Assembly: GCF_900115045.1 (NCBI RefSeq)
Contig: NZ_FOVC01000009.1
Location: 68,115 to 132,114, forward strand
Source: Izhakiella capsodis
GTDB taxonomy: Bacteria > Pseudomonadota > Gammaproteobacteria > Enterobacterales > Enterobacteriaceae
Direction: 5' to 3'
Length of the DNA stretch: 64,000 nt
Under the pieces are notes generated by a model. That model was not told the DNA's origin, did not search any database, and was given only the letters and a program-made list of their open reading frames with translations. Position 1 is the first letter of the stretch. Each line of letters opens with the position of its first letter. Below are positions 1-10,523 of the stretch, one piece after another. The translations under genes were made by a program, and so were the position numbers.

Positions 1-723
1 CAGCGCCTGAATATGCTGTTTTCCGCTACCCTTTCTTTCCGCGTGCGTGAACTGGCGTTTGAACATATGAATAACGCCGAATACGTTGAAGTAGAACCAG
101 AGCAGAAAACTGGTCATCGAATAAAAGAAGAGCTTTTCTATCCTTCAAATGAAGAGAAAATGCGCTTGTTACAAACCCTGTTGGAAGAGGAATGGCCAGA
201 TCGGGCTATTATATTCGCCAACACCAAGCATCGCTGTGAAGATATCTGGGGTCACCTGGCTGCCGATGGTCATCGCGTTGGTTTGCTGACTGGTGACGTC
301 GCACAGAAAAAACGTTTGCGCATCCTCGATGATTTCACTAAAGGCGATGTCGATATTCTGGTGGCAACCGATGTTGCAGCACGCGGCCTGCACATTCCTG
401 CGGTAACGCATGTTTTCAACTACGACCTGCCAGATGATTGTGAAGACTACGTACACCGCATAGGACGTACTGGTCGTGCAGGTGCCAGCGGCCATTCGAT
501 TAGCCTTGCCTGCGAGGAATATGCACTCAACCTACCGGCCATCGAAGAGTATATTGGTCACAGCATTCCCGTCAGTCGTTACAACAGCGATTCGCTGATG
601 GTGGATTTGCCACCAGCAAAACGATTGAGCCGAAGCCGCCCTGGTGGCACCGGGTCGCGACGCAGCGGTGGTAACAATCGCCGTAGTGGCGCGCCGCGTA
701 ATAATCGCAAACGCTCAGGTTAA
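1..723 (+). CDS. rhlB: ATP-dependent RNA helicase RhlB, 3' part
   Basis: DEAD-box RNA helicase of the RNA degradosome. The frame is open from the first base of the window, so the N-terminal part (Q motif, Walker A, DEAD box) lies outside. Visible are motif III (FSATLS), the RecA-like domain 2 with IIFANTKHR, LVATDVAARGLHIP and motif VI HRIGRTGRAG, and the basic Ser/Arg/Gly/Asn-rich tail typical of enteric RhlB, about 60 residues long. The stop is 7 bases before the gppA start, the same rhlB-gppA pairing as in E. coli. Identification is firm; only the 5' end is missing. Confidence 0.95.
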   Translation, partial: QRLNMLFSATLSFRVRELAFEHMNNAEYVEVEPEQKTGHRIKEELFYPSNEEKMRLLQTLLEEEWPDRAIIFANTKHRCEDIWGHLAADGHRVGLLTGDVAQKKRLRILDDFTKGDVDILVATDVAARGLHIPAVTHVFNYDLPDDCEDYVHRIGRTGRAGASGHSISLACEEYALNLPAIEEYIGHSIPVSRYNSDSLMVDLPPAKRLSRSRPGGTGSRRSGGNNRRSGAPRNNRKRSG

Positions 724-730
724 CGGTTCC

Positions 731-2218
731 ATGCTCAGCAACTCATCTCTTTATGCAGCGATTGATCTGGGCTCAAACAGCTTTCACATGTTGGTGGTGC
801 GGGAAGTCTCCGGCACCATCCAGACAATCGCGCGCATTAAGAGAAAGGTGCGCCTCGCTGCCGGACTTAACCACAGCAGTTATCAACTCTCTGATGAAGC
901 AATGAACCGTGGATGGCAATGCCTGCATCTGTTTTCAGAGCAGTTGCAAGATATTCCTCCCCAGCAAATTCGCGTGGTCGCAACCGCGACATTACGTATT
1001 GCCACCAATGGAGAAATCTTCCTTAAAAAAGCGCAACAGATTCTTGGCTGTGCCGTGAGCGTGATTAGCGGCGAGGAAGAAGCCCGGCTTATTTATCACG
1101 GGGTAGCCCATACAACCGGCGGATCGGATAAACGTCTGGTTGTCGATATCGGTGGCGGCAGCACTGAACTGATTACCGGATCGGGTGCTCAGACAACCTC
1201 GTTATTCAGCCTCTCAATGGGCTGTGTAACCTGGCTGGAACGCTTTTTTTCTGACCGGTGCCTGGGGCAACACAATTTTGAGCAGGCTGAGCAGGCAGCC
1301 CGGGCAATGTTACGTCCGGTTGCTGATACACTACGCCAACAAGGCTGGGAAACCTGCGTCGGCGCCTCGGGAACCGTACAGGCATTGCAGGAAATAATGG
1401 TAACACAGGGTATGGATGAACTTATCACCTTGAGCAAGCTGCAACAGCTCAAGCAGCGTGCCATTCAGTGCGATAAGCTGGAAGAGCTGGAGATCGAGGG
1501 ACTGACGCTGGAGCGTGCGCTGGTCTTTCCCAGTGGCCTGTCAATTCTGATTGCCATTTTCAAAGAGCTGCAAATTAATGCTATGACTCTGGCGGGCGGT
1601 GCACTGCGCGAGGGCTTAGTCTATGGCATGATGCACTTACCGGTCGATCGTGACGTCAGACTACGCACCCTGCACAGCGTGCAGCGGCGGTTTAATATAG
1701 ACGTGGCTCAGGCGGAACGCGTTCGACAGCTAGCGCTCGATTTTATGCAACAAGTCAGTCAAAGCTGGGAGCTGGATGAGCGCTGTAGGCTGTTACTGGA
1801 AAGCGCCTGCCTTGCTCATGAAATTGGCTTGAGTGTTGATTTTAAACAGGCCCCCCAGCACGCCGCCTATCTCATACGCCATCTCGATCTTCCTGGCTTC
1901 ACCCCCGCCCAAAAAAATCTTTTAGCTACCCTGCTGCAAAACCAGAGCGGTAATATCGATCTCGCGCAACTCAGCCAACAAAATGCCATTCCGCTGCAAC
2001 TGGCGGAGCGGCTTTGTCGTCTGTTACGCCTGGCCTTAATCTTTGCCAGTCGCCGCCGCGCTGACGCTCTGCCAGATGTCCGCCTGCAGGCAGATAACGA
2101 TGTACTACAACTGAGCCTCCCGGTCGGCTGGCTGGAAACCCACCCACTGCGCAAAGCGCTTTTGGATCAGGAAAGTCATTACCAGTCTTATGTGCACTGG
2201 CCACTCATCATCGCCTGA
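731..2218 (+). CDS. gppA: Guanosine-5'-triphosphate,3'-diphosphate pyrophosphatase GppA
   Basis: Ppx/GppA family phosphatase that converts pppGpp to ppGpp in the stringent response. It has 495 residues, against about 494 in E. coli. The N-terminal ASKHA-fold signatures are present: AAIDLGSNSFHMLV near residue 10 and DIGGGSTEL near 145, plus the Ppx-type alpha-helical C-terminal half. An upstream in-frame ATG at 644 lies inside rhlB and would add 29 residues unlike the family, so the ATG at 731 was chosen. It is presumably co-transcribed with rhlB. Confidence 0.95.
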   Translation: MLSNSSLYAAIDLGSNSFHMLVVREVSGTIQTIARIKRKVRLAAGLNHSSYQLSDEAMNRGWQCLHLFSEQLQDIPPQQIRVVATATLRIATNGEIFLKKAQQILGCAVSVISGEEEARLIYHGVAHTTGGSDKRLVVDIGGGSTELITGSGAQTTSLFSLSMGCVTWLERFFSDRCLGQHNFEQAEQAARAMLRPVADTLRQQGWETCVGASGTVQALQEIMVTQGMDELITLSKLQQLKQRAIQCDKLEELEIEGLTLERALVFPSGLSILIAIFKELQINAMTLAGGALREGLVYGMMHLPVDRDVRLRTLHSVQRRFNIDVAQAERVRQLALDFMQQVSQSWELDERCRLLLESACLAHEIGLSVDFKQAPQHAAYLIRHLDLPGFTPAQKNLLATLLQNQSGNIDLAQLSQQNAIPLQLAERLCRLLRLALIFASRRRADALPDVRLQADNDVLQLSLPVGWLETHPLRKALLDQESHYQSYVHWPLIIA

Positions 2219-2347
2219 AGCGTAAACGTCCACCAGGCGTATCCGCCGGTACTTCGGTAAAATCTGATTTGCGCCTGAGTGCGCATAATTTACTTTTTTT
2301 GATGCTGCTTGCTCCCTGTAGTCGTAGCGATTATTAGGGGGTAATTA

Positions 2348-3394
2348 ATGGCCATGACTCGGGAACAACGGCTTTCATTAAGGGGATGGTTATTCTGATG
2401 ATGCTGTTTCACCCTCCCTTTGCTTTCCCGGACCGCATCGATCCCAGCATCATTTTTATCCCCCTTAGCCAACAAATACATTTTGAATCAAACATCGCCC
2501 ATTACTGCAAAATTTGTGTGCCTGTCTTCCTGTTTCTGTCCGGCTACAGTTTTACACTCAGCCAGCGCAAAGGGCCGAAAGATCTGAGCAAAAAGGCCAG
2601 GCCTGGCTGGTCGCGCTGGTGTTTGTACCTGGCGGCAAGTTTTTTTAATCATGACGGGCGTTATACCCTGAGCCTGCAATCGCTTCTGCTAAATCTAACC
2701 GGACTGGACACAAGCTGGAATCTGGAGTGGTGGTTTCTCTTTTTGTACGTGGCCTACCTGTTTTCTTATCCGTTGATACTGAAAGTTCCGCCGCTGCCGC
2801 TGCAGACAATCTCGCTGGTTGCCACATTTATGGGTACCCGCTTGTACTGGCACAATTTCAAGGCCTGGTATATCAAGGACGTTATCGCTTTCCTAATCTG
2901 GATATTACCGTTGACCAGCGGCCTGATGTTGGGCCGGCATGGTATGCAGATTCATACCTGGCTGGAGCGACACGGCATCACTCACCGGCTGCTGACACCA
3001 CTGTGCGTTGCCGGGGTTTTTGTTATTGGCTACAGCCTCACCAAATACTTTTTTGTCTCGCTTTGTCTGATCGTACCGCTGCTGGCCCATTGTCTGATTC
3101 AGCTGCACAACGTTGTGCCACAGGCCCTGCGAAAAATAGCTTACTCACTTGGAGAGCGTTATGGATTCATGTGGTTAACCCACTCATTATTGTTATGACT
3201 TTATTCAAGGGCTGGTGTATTCCCCACACTATACGCTGGCAATTTATGCACTGCTGATCGCTCTGAGCTGTATTACCAGCGTGCTGCTGAGCGGTCTTTT
3301 CGAGGGTATAAAAAGGTTCGTCAGTTCCGCCCCCCCCCCCGTTCGGAAGCGGCCTGACTCGCTGGATTTTTCGCCAGAAAACCACGAAAATTAA
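2348..3394 (+). pseudogene. Acyltransferase-3 family membrane protein, frameshifted
   Basis: A multi-membrane-segment protein resembling acyltransferase family 3 (O-acetyltransferases of surface sugars), split over two frames. ATG 2348 encodes MAMTREQRLSL and hits a stop after 16 codons; the body continues in another frame from about 2380 (KGMVILMMLFHPPFAFP) to a TGA at 3196-3198 within THSLLL; the end (FIQGLVYSPHYTLAIYALL) resumes in frame 2 and stops at 3392-3394. The first break fits loss of one base in the A/G run at about 2378-2384. At least two frameshifts make it inactive unless they are assembly errors. The substrate cannot be told from the sequence. A C homopolymer near 3331-3340 is a further weak point. 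Confidence 0.7.
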
Positions 3395-3435
3395 ACGCAA
3401 TCTACAAATACTGAGCCAGCGAATAATTGGCCGGT

Positions 3436-3981
3436 TTACTCAGAGTGGTTACGCCGGGCGGGCATCATGCGCCGCAAGGTGTTGTCTTTTATGAAATAGT
3501 GATGAAGCAGTGCCGCTGCCGCGTGCAAACCGATCAGCCAGTAGCCAGCAGATGCCAGCGTTTCGTGCCAGTCAATGAGATCGCCGGCGATATCACCATC
3601 GCCAGGAACGGCGGTCGGCATCGCAATACCAAACAATGCCCAGTGGGTACCGCGTAGATAACGCGAAATTAATCCAAGCACCGGCAGAGCGATGAATATC
3701 AGATAGATCAGCCAGTGCATCAGCTTAGCCAGCCAGACCTGCCAGGCTGGCGGAGGTGGGATAATCGCCGGCGAAGGATGTTTCAGGCGCAGCAATATTC
3801 GGCATGACATTAGCATCAGCACCGCTGCACCGCAGCCAAAGTGGGTGCTAATCATTGCCGCACGCAAAGTTGTACCGCGATCAGCATAGCCACGAAGTTC
3901 AATAGTGGCATAGGCAATAGCAATAAGTATAAAAACCAGCCAGTGCAACGTAATTTGTGACGGCGCAAACTTGCTTTTCAT
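3436..3981 (-). CDS. Cytochrome b561 family protein
   Basis: A 181-residue inner-membrane di-haem cytochrome of the prokaryotic b561 (CybB/YodB/YceJ) family with four predicted membrane helices. Haem-ligand histidines are visible in the expected places: ITLHWLVF near residue 13, STHFGCG near 47, LMHWLIY near 88 and GLHAAAALLHHYF near 153. Proteins of this family move electrons between the quinone pool or superoxide and periplasmic partners; which applies here cannot be seen. It stands alone, convergent with the broken acyltransferase. Confidence 0.88.
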   Translation of the reverse strand: MKSKFAPSQITLHWLVFILIAIAYATIELRGYADRGTTLRAAMISTHFGCGAAVLMLMSCRILLRLKHPSPAIIPPPPAWQVWLAKLMHWLIYLIFIALPVLGLISRYLRGTHWALFGIAMPTAVPGDGDIAGDLIDWHETLASAGYWLIGLHAAAALLHHYFIKDNTLRRMMPARRNHSE

Positions 3982-5041
3982 ACACGACCTTTAAAAGATA
4001 AAGAAGAAATAACCCGCAGTATTATGTTATCCGGCACCAGACAATATTCTCGTTAGCGCATACCGCCTGGCTAGTTATCCCGTCTCCCTGCTCGCTGACA
4101 GGGAAAGCCACCAGCCCGCTTCAGATTGAAACTGCCCTGAGCATTAATCGAAAAGGATGTTCAGGCAGCGGCAATGCTTTAAAAAATCGCGCGGTTAATC
4201 ACCAAGCGTACCTTGCCCGATTTCTGCTTTGCCTAAGCAAACATCGCTTTAACTTGCGCTGATTCTGCCACATAGCCCTGAAAAATTATCGTTCTACGCC
4301 ATAGTCGTGATTTTTTGCTTGGCGTTAATCACTTATGCCCGCCTGATTACTTGCATAGCTTACCAGTACGTCGACGTTCACCTCAGCCATTTCGATAGAG
4401 ATTGCGGCACCTCTTCCACGCAAAACACCGGTAACTATTACAACTTACTCATCGGAAGCTTACGGGATTCATCCAGGTATATCTGGCCCGCCACAAAGAA
4501 CCAAAACGTGGCCCGTTCGGCAAAGATATTTCGCAGTCAGCTACATTTCCAGCATTACCGGTCTGGCGATGCCACACATATTTTATTATGGAAAATTCAG
4601 CGGATGGTTTCACTGCTTTATCCGCAACAGGCGGCTATAACTTTATGGTTGCGGTATTCAATTAACTGGGCCAGCACCTGCATGACACCGAACTTTCCCC
4701 ATCGGAAGGGGCAATTAGGACATGGCGCCGGGGGGAACGTGTTTAAAGGTTTCAACATAGCAATGAAAGATATATCTGAAGAATTTGCGCATTCCGTTTC
4801 ATCCGATAAAAAGAAGTTTAAAAGCGTCAAAAATATACACTCACGAATCTTACCCGGCAATTTTTTTGAAGTCAGTCACATTTTCATGCTATCTGGCGTC
4901 TGGCATTGGGGATAGAGTGATCAAAATATCTCAAAAGGGCGTGACGAGCAGGTCAGGTCACTGCCCGACCAAATTCATATATACTCAGTGCAAACTCATT
5001 GGCACTTTAGCCTGACAAGCAATGGCGATTCGGAGGCTGGA
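3982..5041. other. Gene-poor stretch with an unidentified coding relic (about 4380-4780)
   Basis: No intact gene is credible here. An open frame at 4307-4915 has unconvincing composition. Between about 4400 and 4760 protein-like text switches frames: YFAVSYISSITGLAMPHIFY in one, SATGGYNFMVAVFN then a stop then LGQHLHDTELSPSEGAI in another. That is the pattern of a decayed gene. I could not assign a family. In E. coli the cellulose synthase genes sit beside the next gene (yhjK), so a bcs remnant is possible, but no bcs motif was recognised. Confidence 0.35.
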
Positions 5042-6930
5042 TTGCGCGTTACCCGCTCCCTGACGATTAAACAAATGGCAATGGTTTCAACGGTCACGCT
5101 GATCATCGTAAGCCTGTTTATTTTGCTCCAACTTTTCCACTTTGTGCAGCAGCGCAGGCTTGACTACGCCCAGCAGATGGAAAGTGTGGCCCTTACTATT
5201 CGTCAGCCATTGTCTGAAGCTGTACTGAAAGCGGATATCCCCTTGGTTGAGCGTCTTTTGGCGACGCTTAAACTCTCAGGCGTGATCGCTCGCGCCGATA
5301 TTGTTCTTCCTGACAATATTCACGCACTGCACAATGAATTTATATTAGAAAAACCGGTGCCAGCGCTGGTATCCCACCTGTTTGAGTTACCCGTGAGCAT
5401 CAGAATTCCGCTCTATTCCCCTGAGCGGGCGATGCGAGGACCGCTGGCACTCCTGGTGTTGCAGGCTGATTCAGCACGGATATACCAGTTTATTCGGGTC
5501 ACTGTCGCCACGATGCTGATTGCCTATCTGCTACTGGCGCTGATGCTGACCGTGGCGATCAGCTGGTGCATAAACCGGCTCGTGATAAGACCAGTGCGCC
5601 ACCTTGCACTTGCGCTTAAAACGCTGGCACCAGAGGATCTGATTGCTCACCAGCTGCCTCTACTCGTCGGACACCGTGATGATGAGCTTGGCCAGCTGAT
5701 CATGGCTTACAATCATAATCAGCAAACGCTGGGCAGCATTTATAATGAAATGTATTGCAAGGCGTCAGGCTTCGCTCTGCCAAGCTTACCGAATGAAGCA
5801 CTTTTTCTGGCACTGATCGAGCAACACTCAAAATCGGTAGAAAATGCCGCCCCCCTCGCCGTCATCGTGCTCAGGGTAGAAACATTGCAGGAAACTCATA
5901 CTCTCGTTACCGACGATCAGCGCAATATACTGCTAATAACGCTGGTTAATCGCATTCGCGACTGCATTGACGCGTCCTGCGTGCTGGCTCAGATCAACCA
6001 CAGTGATTTTGCTTTGCTGATCACGCGTGACAGTCATATTTTTCGCACCATGCGACTTGCCCGTAAAATGACACGGAAGCTGACTCAGCCGGTGACCCTC
6101 GGACAATTTCAATTACACCCGGAAACCAGTATGGGTATTTCTCTGCATGAAAAAGAGACGCCGCATGCCAAAGAGCTGCTGAACCGTGCATCATCAGCGA
6201 TGATGTCTGCCCATTATCATGGCAAGAATCAGATAAATGTTTTTCGGACAGGTAATGGCGATGGGTAAGCAGCCTGGCCTGACTCAGGTCCGTGACGTTA
6301 TGCAAGGGAGGGAACAAGAAAGCTGTGTGCTATTTTTGCATCCGCAGGTAGACATGAATAGCGACAGACTGGCATGTTGGGTGCTAAAGAAATCATGCCG
6401 GCTGCTGGCTGACTGGCAAAATGCGGTATAGACCTGTCATTAAGCATCAATCTGTCAGCCAAGCAACTGTGAGAGGAGACAATGGGCAGCTATCTGCAGG
6501 ACCTGCTCAGTCAATAAGATATAAAATCCGGTAGTCTGATGCTGGAGCTTACGGGGGCCGCTCAGTTCGGTGAGCCTGACCAGATGCTATGCACTCCCTG
6601 AAACGGGAATGACACTGGCGCTGAATGATTTGACATAGGGCATATTAACCTCCATTGGCTGCATCATTTAGAAAACTTACCGGCCAGTAAGCTAGAAATG
6701 GATCGGCGTCTTGTCGCAGGGCTACCGGAAGAGGACGCCGTTGTACGCATGGTGGCCACTATCGCCGAAATAGTCGCATTGACGTCGTGGCAGACGGTGT
6801 CAAACGCAGAGGCAGCGTGACGGATTACTTGTACGCGGCATCACTACCGGCCAGGGTTCCTTTTATTCGGAATCGCGACCAATCAACAGCTTCACGGAAC
6901 GTTTTTTTACCCACGCAGACCAGCGAATTA
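5042..6930 (+). pseudogene. HmsP/PdeK-type cyclic-di-GMP phosphodiesterase, decayed
   Basis: Homologue of E. coli YhjK (PdeK)/Yersinia HmsP: two membrane helices around a periplasmic sensor, HAMP, degenerate GGDEF, then EAL. The start is taken at TTG 5042, since RVTRSLTIKQMAMVS matches the family N terminus and a CGGAGG Shine-Dalgarno lies 5-6 bases upstream; ATG 4988 would add unrelated residues. The frame is intact through HAMP and the GGDEF-like domain to a stop at 6266-6268. After that EAL-domain text continues in other frames: LFLHPQVDMNSDRLACWVLK, SCRLLADWQ, SLSINLSAKQL, and a tail near 6850-6920. The stretch that normally holds the first catalytic EAL-type motif, between QVDM and WVL, is missing. 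The first 400 residues might still be made as a truncated membrane protein. Confidence 0.82.
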
Positions 6931-7131
6931 CTGCGCTGACTCCAGTTACATAACTTTCAAAGCACCGGAAAAATCTGAAGCTGAAGTGATTCAGCTCTTA
7001 AAAAGACATGTCGGGACGTTCAGGAATAAGCCTGAGTGTATCAATAATGTTACATAAATGTTACTTTCGCACTGTCTTACACAATTATTACAGCGGCTGT
7101 ATCGCTCTCTACTTTTACTGGACATCAGCTT

Positions 7132-8418
7132 ATGAAAACCTCCTTGTTAAAAAGTCTCTACTTTCAGGTTCTCATGGCTATCGCCATTGGGGTACTACTG
7201 GGCCATTTCTACCCCGATCTGGGCACGCAGATGAAACCGCTCGGCGATGCCTTCGTGAAGCTAATTAAAATGATCATCGCCCCGGTTATCTTTTGTACCG
7301 TGGTAACCGGTATCGCAGGAATGGAAAGTATGAAAGCCGTGGGCCGTACCGGTGCGGTAGCCCTGCTCTATTTTGAAATTGTCAGTACCGTCGCATTGAT
7401 CATTGGTTTGATTATCGTCAATCTGCTACAACCCGGCATAGGCATGAACGTAGACCCCGCGTCGCTTGATGCCCATGCGGTAGCAACCTACGCTGCGCAA
7501 GCTAAACAACAGGGCATCATACCCTTTCTGTTAGATGTTATTCCGGCCAGCGTAGTCGGCTCCTTTGCCAGTGGTAATATTTTGCAGGTACTGCTGTTCG
7601 CTATCTTGTTTGGCTTCGCCCTGCACCGCCTCGGTAAAAAAGGGGCGTTAATTTTCAACGTTATTGAAAACTTCTCCCAGGTGATCTTTGGCATCATTAA
7701 TATGATCATGCGTCTGGCACCGCTGGGCGCTTTCGGTGCGATGGCTTTTACCATCGGTAAATATGGCGTCGGCTCGCTGGTGCAGCTTGGTCAACTGATC
7801 CTTTGCTTCTACCTCACCTGCATTCTGTTTGTGGTGCTGGTGCTGGGCGCGATCGCCAGGATGACGGGCTTCAATATCTTTAAGTTCATCCGTTATATCA
7901 AAGAAGAGCTACTGATTGTGCTGGGAACATCCTCATCTGAATCAGTGCTGCCACGCATGCTGGACAAGATGGAAAAGCTGGGTTGTAAGAAATCAGTAGT
8001 TGGTCTGGTAATTCCCACCGGTTACTCTTTTAACCTCGACGGCACCTCTATCTATCTGACTATGGCAGCGGTATTTATTGCCCAGGCCACGAACAGCCAT
8101 ATGGATATCTGGCATCAGATTACGCTGCTGATCGTCTTATTACTCTCCTCTAAAGGTGCCGCTGGCGTTACCGGAAGCGGCTTTATTGTGCTGGCTGCCA
8201 CTCTCTCTGCGGTAGGGCATCTGCCGGTTGCCGGTCTGGCGCTAATTCTGGGCATCGACCGCTTTATGTCAGAAGCTCGCGCACTCACTAATCTTGTCGG
8301 CAACGGCGTCGCCACCATTGTGGTGGCTAAATGGGTCGATCAACTGGATGAGCGCCAGTTAAACGCGGCCTTGTCTGCAGGCAGTGAAAACAGCAAATTC
8401 AGCGAACCGCAAAGTTAA
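7132..8418 (+). CDS. dctA: C4-dicarboxylate transporter DctA
   Basis: Dicarboxylate/proton symporter of the DAACS family for aerobic uptake of succinate, fumarate and malate, located in the inner membrane. It has 428 residues, the same as E. coli DctA. Family signatures are visible: the serine-rich re-entrant loop LGTSSSESVLPRMLDKME near residue 265, PTGYSFNLDGTSIYL near 300, and SKGAAGVTGSGFIVLAATL near 340. It lies between the pdeK relic and yhjJ, the E. coli gene order in inverted orientation. A rho-independent-type hairpin follows. Confidence 0.96.
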   Translation: MKTSLLKSLYFQVLMAIAIGVLLGHFYPDLGTQMKPLGDAFVKLIKMIIAPVIFCTVVTGIAGMESMKAVGRTGAVALLYFEIVSTVALIIGLIIVNLLQPGIGMNVDPASLDAHAVATYAAQAKQQGIIPFLLDVIPASVVGSFASGNILQVLLFAILFGFALHRLGKKGALIFNVIENFSQVIFGIINMIMRLAPLGAFGAMAFTIGKYGVGSLVQLGQLILCFYLTCILFVVLVLGAIARMTGFNIFKFIRYIKEELLIVLGTSSSESVLPRMLDKMEKLGCKKSVVGLVIPTGYSFNLDGTSIYLTMAAVFIAQATNSHMDIWHQITLLIVLLLSSKGAAGVTGSGFIVLAATLSAVGHLPVAGLALILGIDRFMSEARALTNLVGNGVATIVVAKWVDQLDERQLNAALSAGSENSKFSEPQS

Positions 8419-8447
8419 CTCCGTATTCATATGTTAAAATTCGCTTT

Positions 8448-8490
8448 AATGCTCGCTGCTACTTACTCCTCCAGCGAGCATTTGCATTAT
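8448..8490 (+). terminator. Probable dctA terminator
   Basis: An 11-base inverted repeat (AATGCTCGCTG at 8448-8458 and CAGCGAGCATT ending at 8482) with a 13-base loop starts 30 bases after the dctA stop. The following sequence is only moderately T-rich, so efficiency is uncertain. Confidence 0.6.
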
Positions 8491-8658
8491 AATTCCATTT
8501 ATTCTCTAAACATCGCGTGACACTGACGCAGTTGCATGGTCAAACAGATCTGCTGATAAAAAAATCAATGGCTATATCAAATTAGTAACAACCTGTATTC
8601 TGATCGGAAAGCGCCAGCTTTTGTTTCTTTTTTTGATTGAGATTGAGTAGGGGTTCAC

Positions 8659-10146
8659 ATGCAGGGTTCAAGGATCTGTCTTTTGGTAGGCGGTATCGTT
8701 TTGGCAGCATCCACCAGTATTGCGCAAGCAGACACACTCCAACCTGACCCTGCCTGGCAGCAGGGAAAACTGAATAACGGTTTTCACTGGCAAATACTGT
8801 CTACACCTCAGCGTCCCAGTGATCGTATTGAGCTACGTTTGATAGTGAATACCGGATCGCTGGTAGAAAATATCCGGCAGACCGGTTATACCCATCTACT
8901 GTCGCGTATGGCGCTAACCCATAATGCCGCCCTTGACCCTATCCAGCAGCGCGAGCTTTGGCAGCAGGGTATGAACCCTAATCAGGCTCTCGCTCCGGCG
9001 ATTACTTCCTATGAATTTACGCAATACAACCTCAGCCTGCCAAACAATCGTCCGGATTTGCTTAAAGACGCGTTGAGCTGGCTTGCCGCTACGGCGGGTA
9101 AAATGGATATCAGCGAAGAGGTCGTCAACAGCGCACTCGGGGCCGATGATCCCATCGCCACCTGGCCGGCGAATCCTATGAGTCCCTGGTGGCGCTATCG
9201 TACGAAAGGCTCGGCGCTGTTAGGGCACGATCCCGCCGCTCACGTGACGATGCCGGTCGATATCGATCAGCTAAAGCATTTCTATCAGCAATGGTATACA
9301 CCGGATGCAATGACGCTGTTTGTGGTGGGAAACGTTGAAGGACGCAGCCTTTCTGAGCAGATTGGCAAATACTTTTCCTCGCTGACCGGCAGACGGCAGA
9401 CGCCAGCCCCGATACCGACCCTGCCACCGCTATCGCTCCAGCCGGTTAATCTGGTGAATAACAGTCTGAGCCAGGATCGCCTGGCGCTCATCTGGGATTC
9501 GGCCTGGCTGCCAATTCAGGGCGAGCAAAGTATGCGGCATTACTGGCTGAGTGATCTGGCGCGCGAGGCGTTATTCTGGCACGTTCAGCGCGTGCTGAGT
9601 GAAAACAAAACTCAAGGTGTACAAATTGGTTTTGACTGCCGCGTACTTTATCAGCGCGCTCAGTGCGCCATTAATATGGATTCTGATGCCGCCACGCTAA
9701 ATAAAAACCTTGAGTTGATCGCCCGTGAACTGGCTAATGTTCGTGATAACGGTTTGCCACAAAGCGAATTTGATGCGCTGATAGCGCAGAAAAACGCCGA
9801 GCTTAACAAGCTATTTGCTACCTACGCCCGAATCGACACCAGTGTACTTATGGGTCAGCGTCTGCGCTCGCAGCAAAATGCTGTGGTGGATATTGCGCCA
9901 GAGCAGTATCAAAAGCTACGGCGCCGCTTCCTCTCAGACCTGAAGCTGCCAATGATGAACCAGGAGTTACGCCAACAACTTTCGCAGGAACTCACGCTGA
10001 TGTTGATGCAACCTCAGGGCGAACCTGAAGCGAATATGCGCGAGCTACAGAGCAACTGGACGAAAATTATGGCACCGGCGGCCAGTACCATTGGCAGCGA
10101 GGACGGCAAAACTGAGGTTTTGGCTAACCCTCAATCTACCCAGTAA
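8659..10146 (+). CDS. yhjJ: YhjJ, periplasmic M16-peptidase-like protein without the zinc motif
   Basis: A 495-residue secreted protein of the M16 (insulinase-like) family, orthologous in length and position to E. coli YhjJ (about 498). Residues 1-25 form a Sec signal peptide ending near SIAQA. The M16 N-terminal fold is recognisable (LNNGFHWQILSTPQRPSDRIELRLIVNTGS, here in broken reference to residues about 35-75), but where active members carry HxxEH this protein reads GYTHLLSRMALTHN, so it lacks the zinc ligands and is probably non-proteolytic. Its function is unknown. The final 50 residues are low-complexity and not conserved-looking. Confidence 0.85.
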   Translation: MQGSRICLLVGGIVLAASTSIAQADTLQPDPAWQQGKLNNGFHWQILSTPQRPSDRIELRLIVNTGSLVENIRQTGYTHLLSRMALTHNAALDPIQQRELWQQGMNPNQALAPAITSYEFTQYNLSLPNNRPDLLKDALSWLAATAGKMDISEEVVNSALGADDPIATWPANPMSPWWRYRTKGSALLGHDPAAHVTMPVDIDQLKHFYQQWYTPDAMTLFVVGNVEGRSLSEQIGKYFSSLTGRRQTPAPIPTLPPLSLQPVNLVNNSLSQDRLALIWDSAWLPIQGEQSMRHYWLSDLAREALFWHVQRVLSENKTQGVQIGFDCRVLYQRAQCAINMDSDAATLNKNLELIARELANVRDNGLPQSEFDALIAQKNAELNKLFATYARIDTSVLMGQRLRSQQNAVVDIAPEQYQKLRRRFLSDLKLPMMNQELRQQLSQELTLMLMQPQGEPEANMRELQSNWTKIMAPAASTIGSEDGKTEVLANPQSTQ

Positions 10147-10523
10147 CCCTTGCTGTCAATGGCGGCACTAGCGGGGCAAAGCACGGAGACTCTGCGGTTT
10201 ACCCTGACCGCCTTGCTGCACAACGTGCCGGGTCGACTCGTTGCATGAACCCAGCTATACCGTACTTAGCATCCAAGCCTGAACCATTCACCACAATCAT
10301 CCGTCACGGAAGTTAAGATAAATTATCGTAGAAATCTGCGGGATAGCCGCCGCTATCACGTTCAGGGAGCTACCATCGTAGCAGCGGAAGAAACGTAGAA
10401 GATGATAACAGACCAGCGGCTCGGGCTACAAAATCATCACGTGTTTAACATAGGCCACGCAGAAGCTGTGCGTACACTGCGTCTGTCCGCCTCTCCTTGA
10501 GCAATAACCCTGAGAGATCCAGG
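10147..10523. other. Intergenic stretch without a recognised gene
   Basis: 377 bases between the yhjJ stop and the convergent kdgK stop. No frame longer than a few dozen codons reads like protein, and no clear terminator or known repeat was seen. No trace of a pdeH (yhjH) gene was found here. Confidence 0.5.

Noticed and set aside
644..730. Longer gppA start at 644
   Set aside because: It lies inside rhlB in another frame; the added residues do not fit GppA, while ATG 731 gives the family N terminus.
4307..4915. 202-codon open frame as a gene
   Set aside because: Composition is unlike a real protein and the neighbouring frames carry better protein-like text, indicating a decayed region rather than this gene.
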